DNA from: an uncultured Collinsella sp.
GTDB lineage: Bacteria; Actinomycetota; Coriobacteriia; Coriobacteriales; Coriobacteriaceae
NCBI GenBank assembly: GCA_900544645.1
Contig: UQWG01000059.1
Span: 1-10,271, forward strand
Direction of reading: 5' to 3'
Length of the DNA stretch: 10,271 nucleotides
The notes under the pieces were generated by a model. That model had not been told where the DNA came from, ran no database searches, and was given only the letters and a program-made list of their open reading frames with translations. The translations under genes were made by a program, and so were the position numbers. Positions 1-6,510 of this stretch are shown here, one piece after another (the stretch's first letter is position 1; the number at the start of each line of letters is the position of its first letter).

Positions 1-698
1 AGTTCGGCATTCCGCGCAACAGCTTTTTGGCGCCCCATCTGCAGGGACGCATCGTATTTGAGCCGGAATTTGCCTCCAATGCAACGGTTGAGGGTTTGGA
101 CTCCTTCTCTCACCTATGGCTGCTGTGGCGCTTCGAAAATGGAACGCCCGGCGGCACGGCTAAGGATATTGCCGTCGACGCTAAAACGCAGGACAGGTCC
201 GGCGCCAACGTCAAGTGGTCGAAGACCGTGCGTCCGCCGCGTCTGGGCGGAGCCGAGCGCGTGGGCGTGTTTGCCACGCGCAGTCCGTTTCGCCCTAACC
301 CCATCGGGCTCACCTGCGTTAAGCTCGACCGCGTGGAGCTTACCGACGACGGCCCCATCATCCATGTGCTGGGGGCCGACCTGCGCGACGGCACGCCCAT
401 CTACGACATTAAGCCCTACATTCCGTTTGCGGACTGTCACTCGGATGCAACGGGCGGCTGGATTGAGGATGCTCCGTGGCAAGAGCTCGATGTTGAGTTT
501 CCGCAGGCGCTGCAGGATATGGTCCCGCCTGCAAAGCTCCCCGGTCTGGTCGAGGTTCTTCGCCAAGATCCGCGCCGCGCGGGCAGCAAGCGCGAGCCAA
601 ACCGCATTTACCACTTGGCTTACGCCGGGCTCGATATATCGTTTACAGTCGATGAAACCCAGCTAACCGTAGTCGCCGTCAACGACGCGCGAGACTAA
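1..698 (+). CDS. trmO: tRNA m6t6A37 methyltransferase, TrmO/TsaA family (5'-truncated by window edge)
   Basis: By family knowledge, TrmO uses S-adenosylmethionine to N6-methylate threonylcarbamoyl-adenosine at position 37 of certain tRNAs, tuning decoding. The reading frame is open from base 3 (FGIPRNSF...), and this matches the early family segment that precedes the beta-barrel core, so the true start lies left of the window. The TTG at 27 is not a convincing start. Hallmarks are RPPRLGG (nt ~231-251) followed by FATRSPFRPNPIG (nt ~270-308), then DGTPIYDIKPY (nt ~387-419), and a C-terminal domain containing QDPRR and ending ...FTVDETQLTVVAV. A stretch of roughly 30 residues between WRFEN and RPPRLGG looks longer than in E. 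coli YaeB as I remember it. The stop is TAA at 696-698. The family call is secure; the exact tRNA substrate is inferred. Confidence 0.92.
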   Translation, partial: FGIPRNSFLAPHLQGRIVFEPEFASNATVEGLDSFSHLWLLWRFENGTPGGTAKDIAVDAKTQDRSGANVKWSKTVRPPRLGGAERVGVFATRSPFRPNPIGLTCVKLDRVELTDDGPIIHVLGADLRDGTPIYDIKPYIPFADCHSDATGGWIEDAPWQELDVEFPQALQDMVPPAKLPGLVEVLRQDPRRAGSKREPNRIYHLAYAGLDISFTVDETQLTVVAVNDARD

Positions 699-764
699 CC
701 AGCCATTCGTCCGCACCCGTCAAATTAAGCGCCAAACCCCGCGCCAAAACCGCCCGCGCTGGTG

Positions 765-770
765 GACAAT
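765..770 (+). promoter_or_regulatory. Putative -10 element of the malY-like gene
   Basis: GACAAT followed by AA lies 46 bp upstream of the ATG at 811, leaving a leader of about 33 nt. No good -35 box is visible 17 bp upstream (CGCCAA). The call rests mainly on similar hexamers at nearly the same distance ahead of the genes at 2854 and 3975. Confidence 0.4.
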
Positions 771-810
771 AACGCCTACCGAAACAATCCGCTTTGCACG
801 GGAGCTCAGC

Positions 811-2022
811 ATGAAATACGACTTTAGCTCGCTTATCGACCGCCACGGCATGGACTCCATCGCCGTTGACTCTTGGGGTGAAATCCCCGGTATGGCTCCG
901 AACGCACCCGACGAGGGCTTCGACCGCATCCCCATGTGGGTGGCCGACATGAATTTTGCCACGGTGCCCTCGGTCCAGGAGCACATCATTCAGCGCGCGC
1001 AGCACCCCATGTTTGGCTATTTCAATCCGCGCGACGAGTACTTTGACTGCATCATCGAATGGCAGAGTCGCCGCAATGGCGTCGAGGGTCTGCGCCCTGA
1101 ACATATCGGCTACGAAAATGGCGTGCTGGGCGGTGTCGTGTCGACGCTGCGTGCGTATGTTCAGCCGGGCGATGCGGTGCTGGTCCACAGCCCCACCTAC
1201 ATCGGCTTTACCAAGTCTATCGAAGCCGCAGGCTATCGCATTGTCCACAGCCCGCTTAAGCTCGACGACCAGGGCGTGTGGCGCATGGACTTTGAGGACA
1301 TGGAGCGCAAGCTCGCCCAAAACCACATCCATGCCGCGGTGTTCTGCTCGCCGCACAATCCCTGCGGCCGCGTGTGGGAGCGTGACGAGATCGAGCGCGC
1401 CATGGACATTTATCGCCAGCACGATTGCGTGGTGATCTCGGACGAGATTTGGTCCGATATCATCCTGCCGGGTCACAAGCATATCCCGACGCAGTCGGTG
1501 AGCGAGGATGCCCGCATGCGCACGGTTGCCCTCTACGCGCCGAGCAAGACGTTCAACCTGGCGGGCTTGGTCGGCAGCTACCACATTGTCTACAACGAGA
1601 CGCTGCGTGACCGCATGTGCGCCGTGTCCAACAAGACCCACTATAACGAGATGAATGTCCTCTCCATGCATGCGCTTATCGGTGCTTACCAGCCGCAGGG
1701 CTACGAGTGGGTGGACGAGCTCAACCAGGTGCTTGCCGGTAATATCGAGTACTTCTGCAATTACGTGGACGAGCATTTTGAGGGCGTGTCCTGCTCACGT
1801 CCGCAGGGCACGTACATGGTGTTTCTGGACTGCACCGAGTGGTGCCGCGAGCATGGCCGCGATATTCAGTGGTTGCTCGACGAGGGGGCGCGCGTGGGCG
1901 TGGGATATCAGGACGGCCGTCCGTTCCACGGGCCCTGCCACATTCGCGTGAATCTGGCGCTGCCGCTTTCGCGCGTAAGGGAAGCGTGCGACCGCCTGGA
2001 CCGCTACGTTTTTGGGGTATAG
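811..2022 (+). CDS. MalY/PatB-type PLP-dependent cystathionine beta-lyase / aminotransferase
   Basis: This is a fold-type I PLP enzyme of the MalY/PatB subgroup, expected in the cytoplasm. Characterised members cleave C-S bonds of cystathionine or cysteine conjugates, releasing pyruvate, ammonia and a thiol. The 403-residue length is typical. The N-terminal segment IPMWVADMNFATVP (residues 40-53) is a subgroup signature. SPHNPCGR (180-187) and SDEIWSDI (210-217, with D211 expected to contact the PLP ring nitrogen) are present. The Schiff-base lysine is K246 in APSKTFNLAGL. R379 in HIRVNLALP is the expected carboxylate-binding arginine. The ATG at 811 is supported by GGGAG at 800-804, 6 nt upstream. 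It starts 112 bp after trmO and has its own candidate promoter, so it is probably a separate transcript. The sequence cannot distinguish a beta-lyase role from a regulatory MalY role or other C-S lyase substrates. A long antisense frame over it is a codon-bias shadow. Confidence 0.9.
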   Translation: MKYDFSSLIDRHGMDSIAVDSWGEIPGMAPNAPDEGFDRIPMWVADMNFATVPSVQEHIIQRAQHPMFGYFNPRDEYFDCIIEWQSRRNGVEGLRPEHIGYENGVLGGVVSTLRAYVQPGDAVLVHSPTYIGFTKSIEAAGYRIVHSPLKLDDQGVWRMDFEDMERKLAQNHIHAAVFCSPHNPCGRVWERDEIERAMDIYRQHDCVVISDEIWSDIILPGHKHIPTQSVSEDARMRTVALYAPSKTFNLAGLVGSYHIVYNETLRDRMCAVSNKTHYNEMNVLSMHALIGAYQPQGYEWVDELNQVLAGNIEYFCNYVDEHFEGVSCSRPQGTYMVFLDCTEWCREHGRDIQWLLDEGARVGVGYQDGRPFHGPCHIRVNLALPLSRVREACDRLDRYVFGV

Positions 2023-2049
2023 GGCGCGCACGATTCGGGTACTTCGGCT

Positions 2050-2080
2050 TGCGTCCATGTCGTCAATGTGCGTGGACGCA
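2050..2080. terminator. Inverted repeat between convergent genes, possible bidirectional terminator
   Basis: TGCGTCCA (2050-2057) and TGGACGCA (2073-2080) are perfect 8-bp arms around a 15-nt loop. The stem can grow by three more pairs (one G-C and two G-T wobbles). It lies in the 96-bp gap between the convergent malY-like gene and the flavoprotein gene, as expected for a shared terminator. There is no T-tract on either side, so intrinsic termination is unproven. Confidence 0.4.
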
Positions 2081-2118
2081 TAGAGCGCAGAGGGTTGCGA
2101 GCGCGTTTTCCACGTTTG

Positions 2119-2598
2119 CTACTTTTCTTGAATTTGCTTGCCGCAAAGGTGCTCAATCGTAATCTCATACAGTTGGACGCCTCTGATACTTTGCTTGATT
2201 TCCTCTTCGACCTCTTCGGCAGAAGGATAGTACTTGAGGGCAAACTGTCGGACTTTGTCTTCGACAAACGCCGGGTTATCGTTCACGAGGCGGCAACGGC
2301 CAAAAACCACGGTGCTCTGAACATAGGGCGCCCAGTCATCGTCTTTGTACCAATCGTTGCCATAGACGGTAAAGCAGACTTTGTCGCTGCGTTTGAGTGC
2401 ATCGACCTTATGCCCCGCCTTGGCTCCATGAAAGTAAATTTTGTCGTGCTCGGGGTCAAAGTAGTAGTTAACGGGAATGGCGTAAGGATAACCGTCGTCT
2501 CCGTTGACGGCAAAAATGCCGCGTTTGCAATTAACGAGCAGCTCTCGTGCCTCTTGATCGGTGATAGCACGCTTCTTCCTGCGAAGAGGTCTAAACAT
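2119..2598 (-). CDS. NimA-like pyridoxamine 5'-phosphate oxidase-fold flavoprotein
   Basis: This 159-residue protein belongs to the FMN-binding split-barrel (PNPOx-like) superfamily and is closest to the Nim/5-nitroimidazole-reductase-like group. Members typically bind FMN or F420 and reduce small molecules; Nim proteins detoxify nitroimidazoles. The barrel shows GYPYAIPVNYYF (residues 36-47) and the group hallmark YFHGAKAGHK (55-64), followed by KVCFTVYG (73-80) and STVVFGRCRLV (95-105). The C-terminal part is helical and charged (PSAEEVEEEIKQSI), and the last strand carries VQLYEITIEHLCGK. The ATG at 2598 is supported by AGGAAG on the minus strand (complement at 2605-2610), 6 nt upstream. 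The basic N-terminus (RPLRRKKR) is not a signal peptide. The gene is single and monocistronic, convergent with malY and divergent from the channel gene. Actual drug resistance cannot be inferred. Confidence 0.87.
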   Translation of the reverse strand: MFRPLRRKKRAITDQEARELLVNCKRGIFAVNGDDGYPYAIPVNYYFDPEHDKIYFHGAKAGHKVDALKRSDKVCFTVYGNDWYKDDDWAPYVQSTVVFGRCRLVNDNPAFVEDKVRQFALKYYPSAEEVEEEIKQSIRGVQLYEITIEHLCGKQIQEK

Positions 2599-2807
2599 CG
2601 TGGGCTTCCTTTCTTTCCGCGTGTTGCGTGCACGATGGTGGGCGGTGTGTCTATATCAAGATACTAGTTCAGGCCGCGAGTTCGATGGGAACGCCCCGTT
2701 TTCCGCAGATTGAAACGTGCTCCGGTTTGTCGCGGGAGGATTGTTCCTCACAGCCCGTCGTTTAGAAGCGTTCTTGATGATTGGTTCCGTTTGCAGGGGA
2801 GGCGTGG

Positions 2808-2813
2808 GACAAT
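2808..2813 (+). promoter_or_regulatory. Putative -10 element of the potassium channel-LOG operon
   Basis: GACAAT followed by AC lies 46 bp upstream of the ATG at 2854, exactly as at the malY-like gene. A TTGGTT at 2781-2786 would give a 21-bp spacer, which is too long, so a -35 box is not clear. It lies in the 255-bp divergent gap shared with the flavoprotein gene; nothing else in that gap is recognisable. Confidence 0.4.
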
Positions 2814-2853
2814 ACCGACCAAAAGCGATTGATTGTCCGTGGAAAGGGTCGCG

Positions 2854-3279
2854 ATGAAAAAGCTCAGGACGCTTGCTGACGTGTTGCGCCAGGCGGGCTT
2901 TGTGCGCATTACGGAGCTGTTCCTCGTCTTCTATCTGCTGTGTTCGACGGCCGTCTGGCTGTCCGAGTCTACGACCCTCACCTTTGGCGATGGGCTCTGG
3001 TTTAGCTTCGAGACGGTCTCGACCATCGGCTTTGGTGACATTCCGGCCGAGACGCCGGTTACCCGCGCCATTACCGTCATTCTGAGCGTCATCAGCATCT
3101 TCTACATCGCCATGCTCACGGGCGTGGCGGTGAACTACTGCAATACGCTTATCAAGATGCGTCAAAAGGACACCATGGCGCGCTTTATGGACGATCTGGA
3201 GCATTTGGAAGAGCTCGATCGCGACGAGCTTGCCGATCTTTCGCGTCGCGTGCGCGAGTATCGTCGACGCCAGCGCTAG
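2854..3279 (+). CDS. Minimal two-TM potassium channel (Ion_trans_2 family)
   Basis: The 141-residue protein has the canonical order helix-pore-helix. TM1 spans about residues 21-36 (ELFLVFYLLCSTAVWL), the pore helix about 47-57, and the selectivity filter is TIGFGD (57-62), a variant of TVGYGD. TM2 spans about 72-95. It should form a homotetramer in the plasma membrane and conduct K+. No RCK/TrkA-N or cyclic-nucleotide domain follows; the tail (about 97-141) is a short helical stretch rich in Asp/Glu and then Arg (RRVREYRRRQR). I chose ATG at 2854 because GGAAAGGG at 2841-2848 lies 5 nt upstream; the in-frame TTG at 2833 lacks such a site. It starts an apparent two-gene operon with the LOG-family gene, 36 nt downstream. 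Gating ligand or voltage dependence is unknown; there is no S4-like segment. Confidence 0.88.
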   Translation: MKKLRTLADVLRQAGFVRITELFLVFYLLCSTAVWLSESTTLTFGDGLWFSFETVSTIGFGDIPAETPVTRAITVILSVISIFYIAMLTGVAVNYCNTLIKMRQKDTMARFMDDLEHLEELDRDELADLSRRVREYRRRQR

Positions 3280-3315
3280 AGCGGGTGCCGCGCGTCACGA
3301 TGAGGGGGACTGAAT

Positions 3316-3849
3316 ATGAATATCACCGTGTACCTGGGTGCCAGTGTCGGCAATGATCCTGCGTTTCTGCCCGCGGTGCAGGAGCTGGGCAGCTGGATTG
3401 GCGCCAACGGACACGCGCTCGTGTACGGCGGGTCCAAGTCGGGACTGATGGGCGCGCTCGCCGATAGCGTACTCGGGGCAGGTGGACACGTGACAGGTGT
3501 TGAGCCGAGCTTTTTTATCGAGGCCGAGTTTCAGCACGACGGAATCGACGACCTTATCGTGACGAGCGATATGGCCGAGCGCAAAGCCAAGATGATTGAG
3601 CTCGGCGATGCGTTCATCGCCTTTCCGGGCGGCACGGGCACGCTCGAGGAGATTGCAGAGGTCATGTCCGCGGTATCGTTGGGACACTTGAGTGCGCCGT
3701 GCGTTCTGTACAACTTGGACGGTTACTACAATGACCTTAAGGCGCTGCTCGAGCACATGATTGATAAGGGCTTATCGAGCCCACGGCGCCAGCAAGGCAT
3801 TTACTTTGCCGAGGATCTGCATGAAATCGCATCAATTATCAACGGATAA
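3316..3849 (+). CDS. LOG-family nucleoside 5'-monophosphate phosphoribohydrolase (TIGR00730-like)
   Basis: The 177-residue protein has the Rossmann-like fold of the LOG ('lonely guy') / YvdD family. Characterised members hydrolyse the N-glycosidic bond of (cytokinin) riboside 5'-monophosphates to free base and ribose phosphate. Family motifs are YGGSKSGLMG (residues 37-46), MAERK (86-90) and the hallmark PGGTGTLEE (104-112), which carries nucleotide-binding and catalytic residues. The length is typical. The ATG at 3316 has AGGGGG at 3303-3308, 7 nt upstream. It follows the potassium channel by 36 nt on the same strand with no obvious terminator between, so co-transcription is likely. In a gut bacterium the substrate is more likely a general purine nucleotide or a modified nucleotide than a plant hormone. 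Older annotations call such proteins lysine decarboxylases, which is now considered wrong. Confidence 0.9.
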   Translation: MNITVYLGASVGNDPAFLPAVQELGSWIGANGHALVYGGSKSGLMGALADSVLGAGGHVTGVEPSFFIEAEFQHDGIDDLIVTSDMAERKAKMIELGDAFIAFPGGTGTLEEIAEVMSAVSLGHLSAPCVLYNLDGYYNDLKALLEHMIDKGLSSPRRQQGIYFAEDLHEIASIING

Positions 3850-3929
3850 GCCTTGAGCCTGTCCCGCCGTGGTTCCCGGTGGCTCCGTTTGCAGCACAGA
3901 CGGTTGGCTCGTTCGGGCGACGCTCGCTC

Positions 3930-3935
3930 TACAAT
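3930..3935 (+). promoter_or_regulatory. Putative -10 element of the ClC gene
   Basis: TACAAT followed by AAAA lies 45 bp ahead of the ATG at 3975, the best match to the sigma70-type consensus in this window. TTGGCT at 3904-3909 could act as -35, but the spacer would be 20 bp. The 125-bp gap back to the LOG gene shows no convincing terminator. Confidence 0.5.
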
Positions 3936-3974
3936 AAAACGTATCTATGTCGACTTTGACCGCGGGAGGACCCG

Positions 3975-5264
3975 ATGGATAAGCTCGCTAAACCCACGAA
4001 CCGAGCGCTGTTTTTGGTCAGCGTTGCCGTGACCGGTGCACTCGCGGGTGCTGCAGTCTGGCTGTTCTTCTTTGCGATGGAGCACGGCATTGACTATTTG
4101 TGGACCGAGGTCCCGCATATGCTGGGTGTCTCTTCGCCCGAACTCGCCAGCGGCCCGTTTGGCTTTTTGCCGTACCCGTTTTTCGTCTGCATGCTGGGCG
4201 GCCTGTTAATCGGTCTGTACGAAAAGATGACAGGCACCAAGACCGATGACCTCAACCAGGTCATGGCCAAGGTCAAGCAAGACGGGCGCTATCCGTACGA
4301 CAACCTGGGCAAGCTTTCGCTCGCGGCGTTGCTGCCGCTGCTGTTTGGCGGAAGTATTGGACCGGAGGCCGGCCTGACCGGCGTTATCGCGGGTCTGTGC
4401 AGCTGGGTCGGCGACCGTATGCGTCGCTTTGGAGCCGAGTTTAGGGAGCTTACGCTGCTGGGCACCCAAGCTGCCCTGACGGCGCTCTTTACCGCGCCCG
4501 TCTTTGGCTTTGTGGCTCCGCTCGCCGGTAGCGCCGACGGCGACGAGGGCTCTGCGTCCGACGAGATCACCATCAAGCTGCCCAAGGCGCAAAAGACCGT
4601 GGTTTACGGCATCGCGATTGCCGGCGGCCTGGGCACCTATCTGCTGCTTGGCCAGCTTGTGGGCGGCGGCATGGGTATGCCGAGGTTCGAGGCTGCCGTG
4701 GTGGGCAACCTGGAACTTGTCTGGCTCATTCCGCTGGCGTTGGTCGGCACCATATGCGGTTGGCTGTACTTTGTCTCCGAGCATGCGAGTGAGGCACTGT
4801 CCCATGCAATAGGGGAGCGTCCTGTCATCAAGGCCATGCTAGCCGGTTTGGCACTTGCTATCTGTGGCACGGTCTTGCCCTACACCATGTTTGCCGGCGA
4901 GACGCAAGCCGACGTGCTCATGGAAACCTATCTGACCATCCCCGCCAGCGTGCTTATTGTGACCGGTCTGGTCAAGGCCATGCTGACGCCTGCCCTCATC
5001 AACCTTGGTTGGCGTGGCGGCCACTTCTTCCCCGTTATCTTCTCAGGCGTGAGCCTGGGCTACGGCTTTGCTATCCTCACCGGCGCCGATCCGGTCTTTT
5101 GCGTCGCCGTCTGCACGGCATCGACGATGGGTGCGGTCATGCGCCAGCCGGTCATGGTCGTGGGCCTGCTACTCATGTGTTTCCCACTCAAGGGTATCGT
5201 CTGCATGATCATCGCGGCCGTCATCGCCACCGGCATTCCACTGCCCAAGCCGCTGCGCAAGTAG
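3975..5264 (+). CDS. ClC-family chloride channel / H+-antiporter-like membrane protein
   Basis: This 429-residue, very hydrophobic protein fits the Voltage_CLC family, which conducts anions or exchanges them for protons across the plasma membrane as a homodimer. Conserved blocks are GGSIGPEAGLTG (residues 125-136), corresponding to the GxxGP filter region, and the later filter-type motif WRGGHFFPVIFSG (346-358), corresponding to GGxFxP. About ten membrane segments can be seen. A hydrophilic, acidic linker (about 184-209, SADGDEGSASDEITIKLPKA) separates the halves. At the place where antiporters carry GREGP with the gating glutamate, this protein has GSIGP, with Glu immediately after the proline. 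Whether it is a channel or exchanger, and its anion, are therefore open. No CBS domains follow. The ATG at 3975 has GGGAGGA at 3964-3970, 4 nt upstream. The last codons lie inside a strong hairpin. Confidence 0.85.
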   Translation: MDKLAKPTNRALFLVSVAVTGALAGAAVWLFFFAMEHGIDYLWTEVPHMLGVSSPELASGPFGFLPYPFFVCMLGGLLIGLYEKMTGTKTDDLNQVMAKVKQDGRYPYDNLGKLSLAALLPLLFGGSIGPEAGLTGVIAGLCSWVGDRMRRFGAEFRELTLLGTQAALTALFTAPVFGFVAPLAGSADGDEGSASDEITIKLPKAQKTVVYGIAIAGGLGTYLLLGQLVGGGMGMPRFEAAVVGNLELVWLIPLALVGTICGWLYFVSEHASEALSHAIGERPVIKAMLAGLALAICGTVLPYTMFAGETQADVLMETYLTIPASVLIVTGLVKAMLTPALINLGWRGGHFFPVIFSGVSLGYGFAILTGADPVFCVAVCTASTMGAVMRQPVMVVGLLLMCFPLKGIVCMIIAAVIATGIPLPKPLRK

Positions 5265-5281
5265 CGCGGCGGCTTGGGCAG
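5241..5281. terminator. 18-bp hairpin spanning the ClC stop codon, probable terminator
   Basis: The left arm CTGCCCAAGCCGCTGCGC (5241-5258) pairs with GCGCGGCGGCTTGGGCAG (5264-5281) around the 5-nt loop AAGTA. All 18 positions pair if one T-G wobble (at 5254) is allowed. The stop codon TAG (5262-5264) lies at the loop and first right-arm base, so the arm encodes the C-terminal residues LPKPLR. It sits in the convergent gap before the EamA gene. No T-tract follows on either strand, so it would be a U-poor hairpin terminator. Confidence 0.6.
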
Positions 5282-5360
5282 TCAGTACAAACATCTCAAG
5301 TCCGGTGCGGGCGCTGTGTCACGGATCTGCGGGTGGACTGGATTTCGCTCGGCATCGGCA

Positions 5361-6236
5361 CTATTTCCAAATCGCGAGCGCGGCGGTGCCCAGTACGATG
5401 AGGGCGAGACCGATGGCGCTGCGTCGTGAGAGTTTTTCGTTGAATGCCAGGCGCGCAAATAGTACCGATACGACAATCGATAGTTTGTCGATCTGCACCA
5501 CGACACTCACCTGGCCTGCAGCGATGGCATAGTAATAGAGCAGCCACGATGCTCCGGTCGCGATGCCCGATGCCGCGAGAAATACGAGTTCGCAGCGGTC
5601 TACGTGCACGGCTTGGCCCATCTTGCCTTTAGCTGCCACGATTGCCCATGCCATAACCAGTACCACACAGGTACGGATTGCCGTGGCCAGGTTTGACTCG
5701 ACGCCTTCGATGCCGATTTTGGCGAGGACGGAGGTGAGTGCCGCGAACACGGCGGCGCCGAGGGCGTAAGCGAGCCAGGTCCGGTCTTGCTGCTGCTCGG
5801 GTTCGGCGGACTGCTTCTTCTCGATCATTAAAAACGTGCCGAGGGTGATGACAGCGGTTCCCACGAGCTTAACCGCAAGGTTGCTCGTCTCATCAAAAAG
5901 CGCGATGGCGACCAGCGCGGCGAACACGGTGCTCATTTTGTCGACCGGTACGACCTTATTGACGTCTCCGATGCTCAACGCCTTAAAGTAACAGATCCAC
6001 GAAGCACCGGTAGCGAGTCCCGAGAGGACGAGAAAGAGCCAGGATCTGGGTTCGATGCTGTCAATGGTTCCAATGGATCCGGAAATGCCCGCCATTGCCC
6101 AGGCGAAAGCGAGCACCACGCAGGTGCGAATGGCCGTCGCGACATCGGAGTCGGTCTGCTTGATGCCGCATTTTGCCAAGATGGATGTGATGCCGGCAAA
6201 GAATGCTGACGCAAATGCTGCGACGACCCACGACAC
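5361..6236 (-). CDS. EamA/DMT-superfamily permease with two closely similar halves
   Basis: This 291-residue integral membrane protein has ten predicted helices in two EamA repeats, about residues 1-142 and 153-291. The halves share ATAIRTCVVL exactly and also SG(L/I)ATGASW, TS(I/V)LAK and V(V/I)DK-type blocks. The linker (about 143-152) is hydrophilic (KKQSAEPEQQQ). Family members export or import small metabolites such as amino acids or nucleotides; the substrate cannot be read from sequence. The start is a GTG (6234-6236) preceded by a perfect AAGGAGG on the minus strand (complement at 6247-6253) at a 10-nt spacing. The gene is convergent with ClC and lies 274 bp downstream of the ABC permease, so it probably has its own promoter. 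A dyad sits immediately upstream of its ribosome binding site. Confidence 0.88.
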   Translation of the reverse strand: MSWVVAAFASAFFAGITSILAKCGIKQTDSDVATAIRTCVVLAFAWAMAGISGSIGTIDSIEPRSWLFLVLSGLATGASWICYFKALSIGDVNKVVPVDKMSTVFAALVAIALFDETSNLAVKLVGTAVITLGTFLMIEKKQSAEPEQQQDRTWLAYALGAAVFAALTSVLAKIGIEGVESNLATAIRTCVVLVMAWAIVAAKGKMGQAVHVDRCELVFLAASGIATGASWLLYYYAIAAGQVSVVVQIDKLSIVVSVLFARLAFNEKLSRRSAIGLALIVLGTAALAIWK

Positions 6237-6510
6237 GGGTGCGGTGCCTCCTTGGATAATGGGTTTATCCTGCGAGTTTTATGGACATGAGGATACCGCT
6301 CCACCATGAAGGTTTGATATGGCCGCGGCGAGACGGGGGCCATGTTCCGGGGAGCCATTTGGTTAAGGTTCGAATTGAAGATATGCTGTCGGCTTCTCCT
6401 TGGTTGCCGAGATCTAAACGGCATGTCGTGAAGGGTGGTAGCGACGTTGTTGCTGCTTCTTCTTATCTAGTAAATGAGGTGGGGTGCCGCCCAAGCCCTT
6501 TAGCTGTCGA
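6237..6510. other. 274-bp intergenic region between the EamA and ABC permease genes
   Basis: Apart from the EamA ribosome binding site and adjacent dyad, nothing is firmly recognisable. It should contain the end of the ABC operon transcript and the EamA promoter, both reading leftward. No clear terminator with a T-tract, riboswitch or T-box core was seen, and short frames crossing it have no family features. Confidence 0.5.
6254..6270 (-). promoter_or_regulatory. GGATAA-N5-TTATCC dyad just upstream of the EamA ribosome binding site
   Basis: Perfect 6-bp arms (6254-6259 and 6265-6270) surround a 5-nt spacer and directly abut the AAGGAGG (6247-6253) on the side away from the start codon. It could be an operator or a small leader hairpin affecting translation. 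A 6-bp dyad can arise by chance, so this is tentative. Confidence 0.3.

Noticed and set aside
679..1776. Long minus-strand open frame over the malY-like gene
   Set aside because: It is antisense to a gene with all PLP-enzyme motifs. The composition rich in His, Val and Ala is typical of a GC-rich shadow frame.
2068..2667. Plus-strand open frame over the flavoprotein gene
   Set aside because: The minus-strand frame has the PNPOx-fold motifs and a good ribosome binding site; the plus frame has neither.
2833..2853. Upstream TTG start for the potassium channel
   Set aside because: The strong GGAAAGGG lies inside this extension and is placed correctly for ATG 2854.
3850..3900. Terminator after the LOG-family gene
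   Set aside because: Only a 5-bp GAGCC/GGCTC pairing with a poorly paired interior and no T-tract; too weak to call.
6237..6510. T-box or metabolite riboswitch upstream of the EamA gene
   Set aside because: A GGGCGGCACCCC stretch recalled the T-box antiterminator, but the specific core and stem order are absent and it lies too far from the start.
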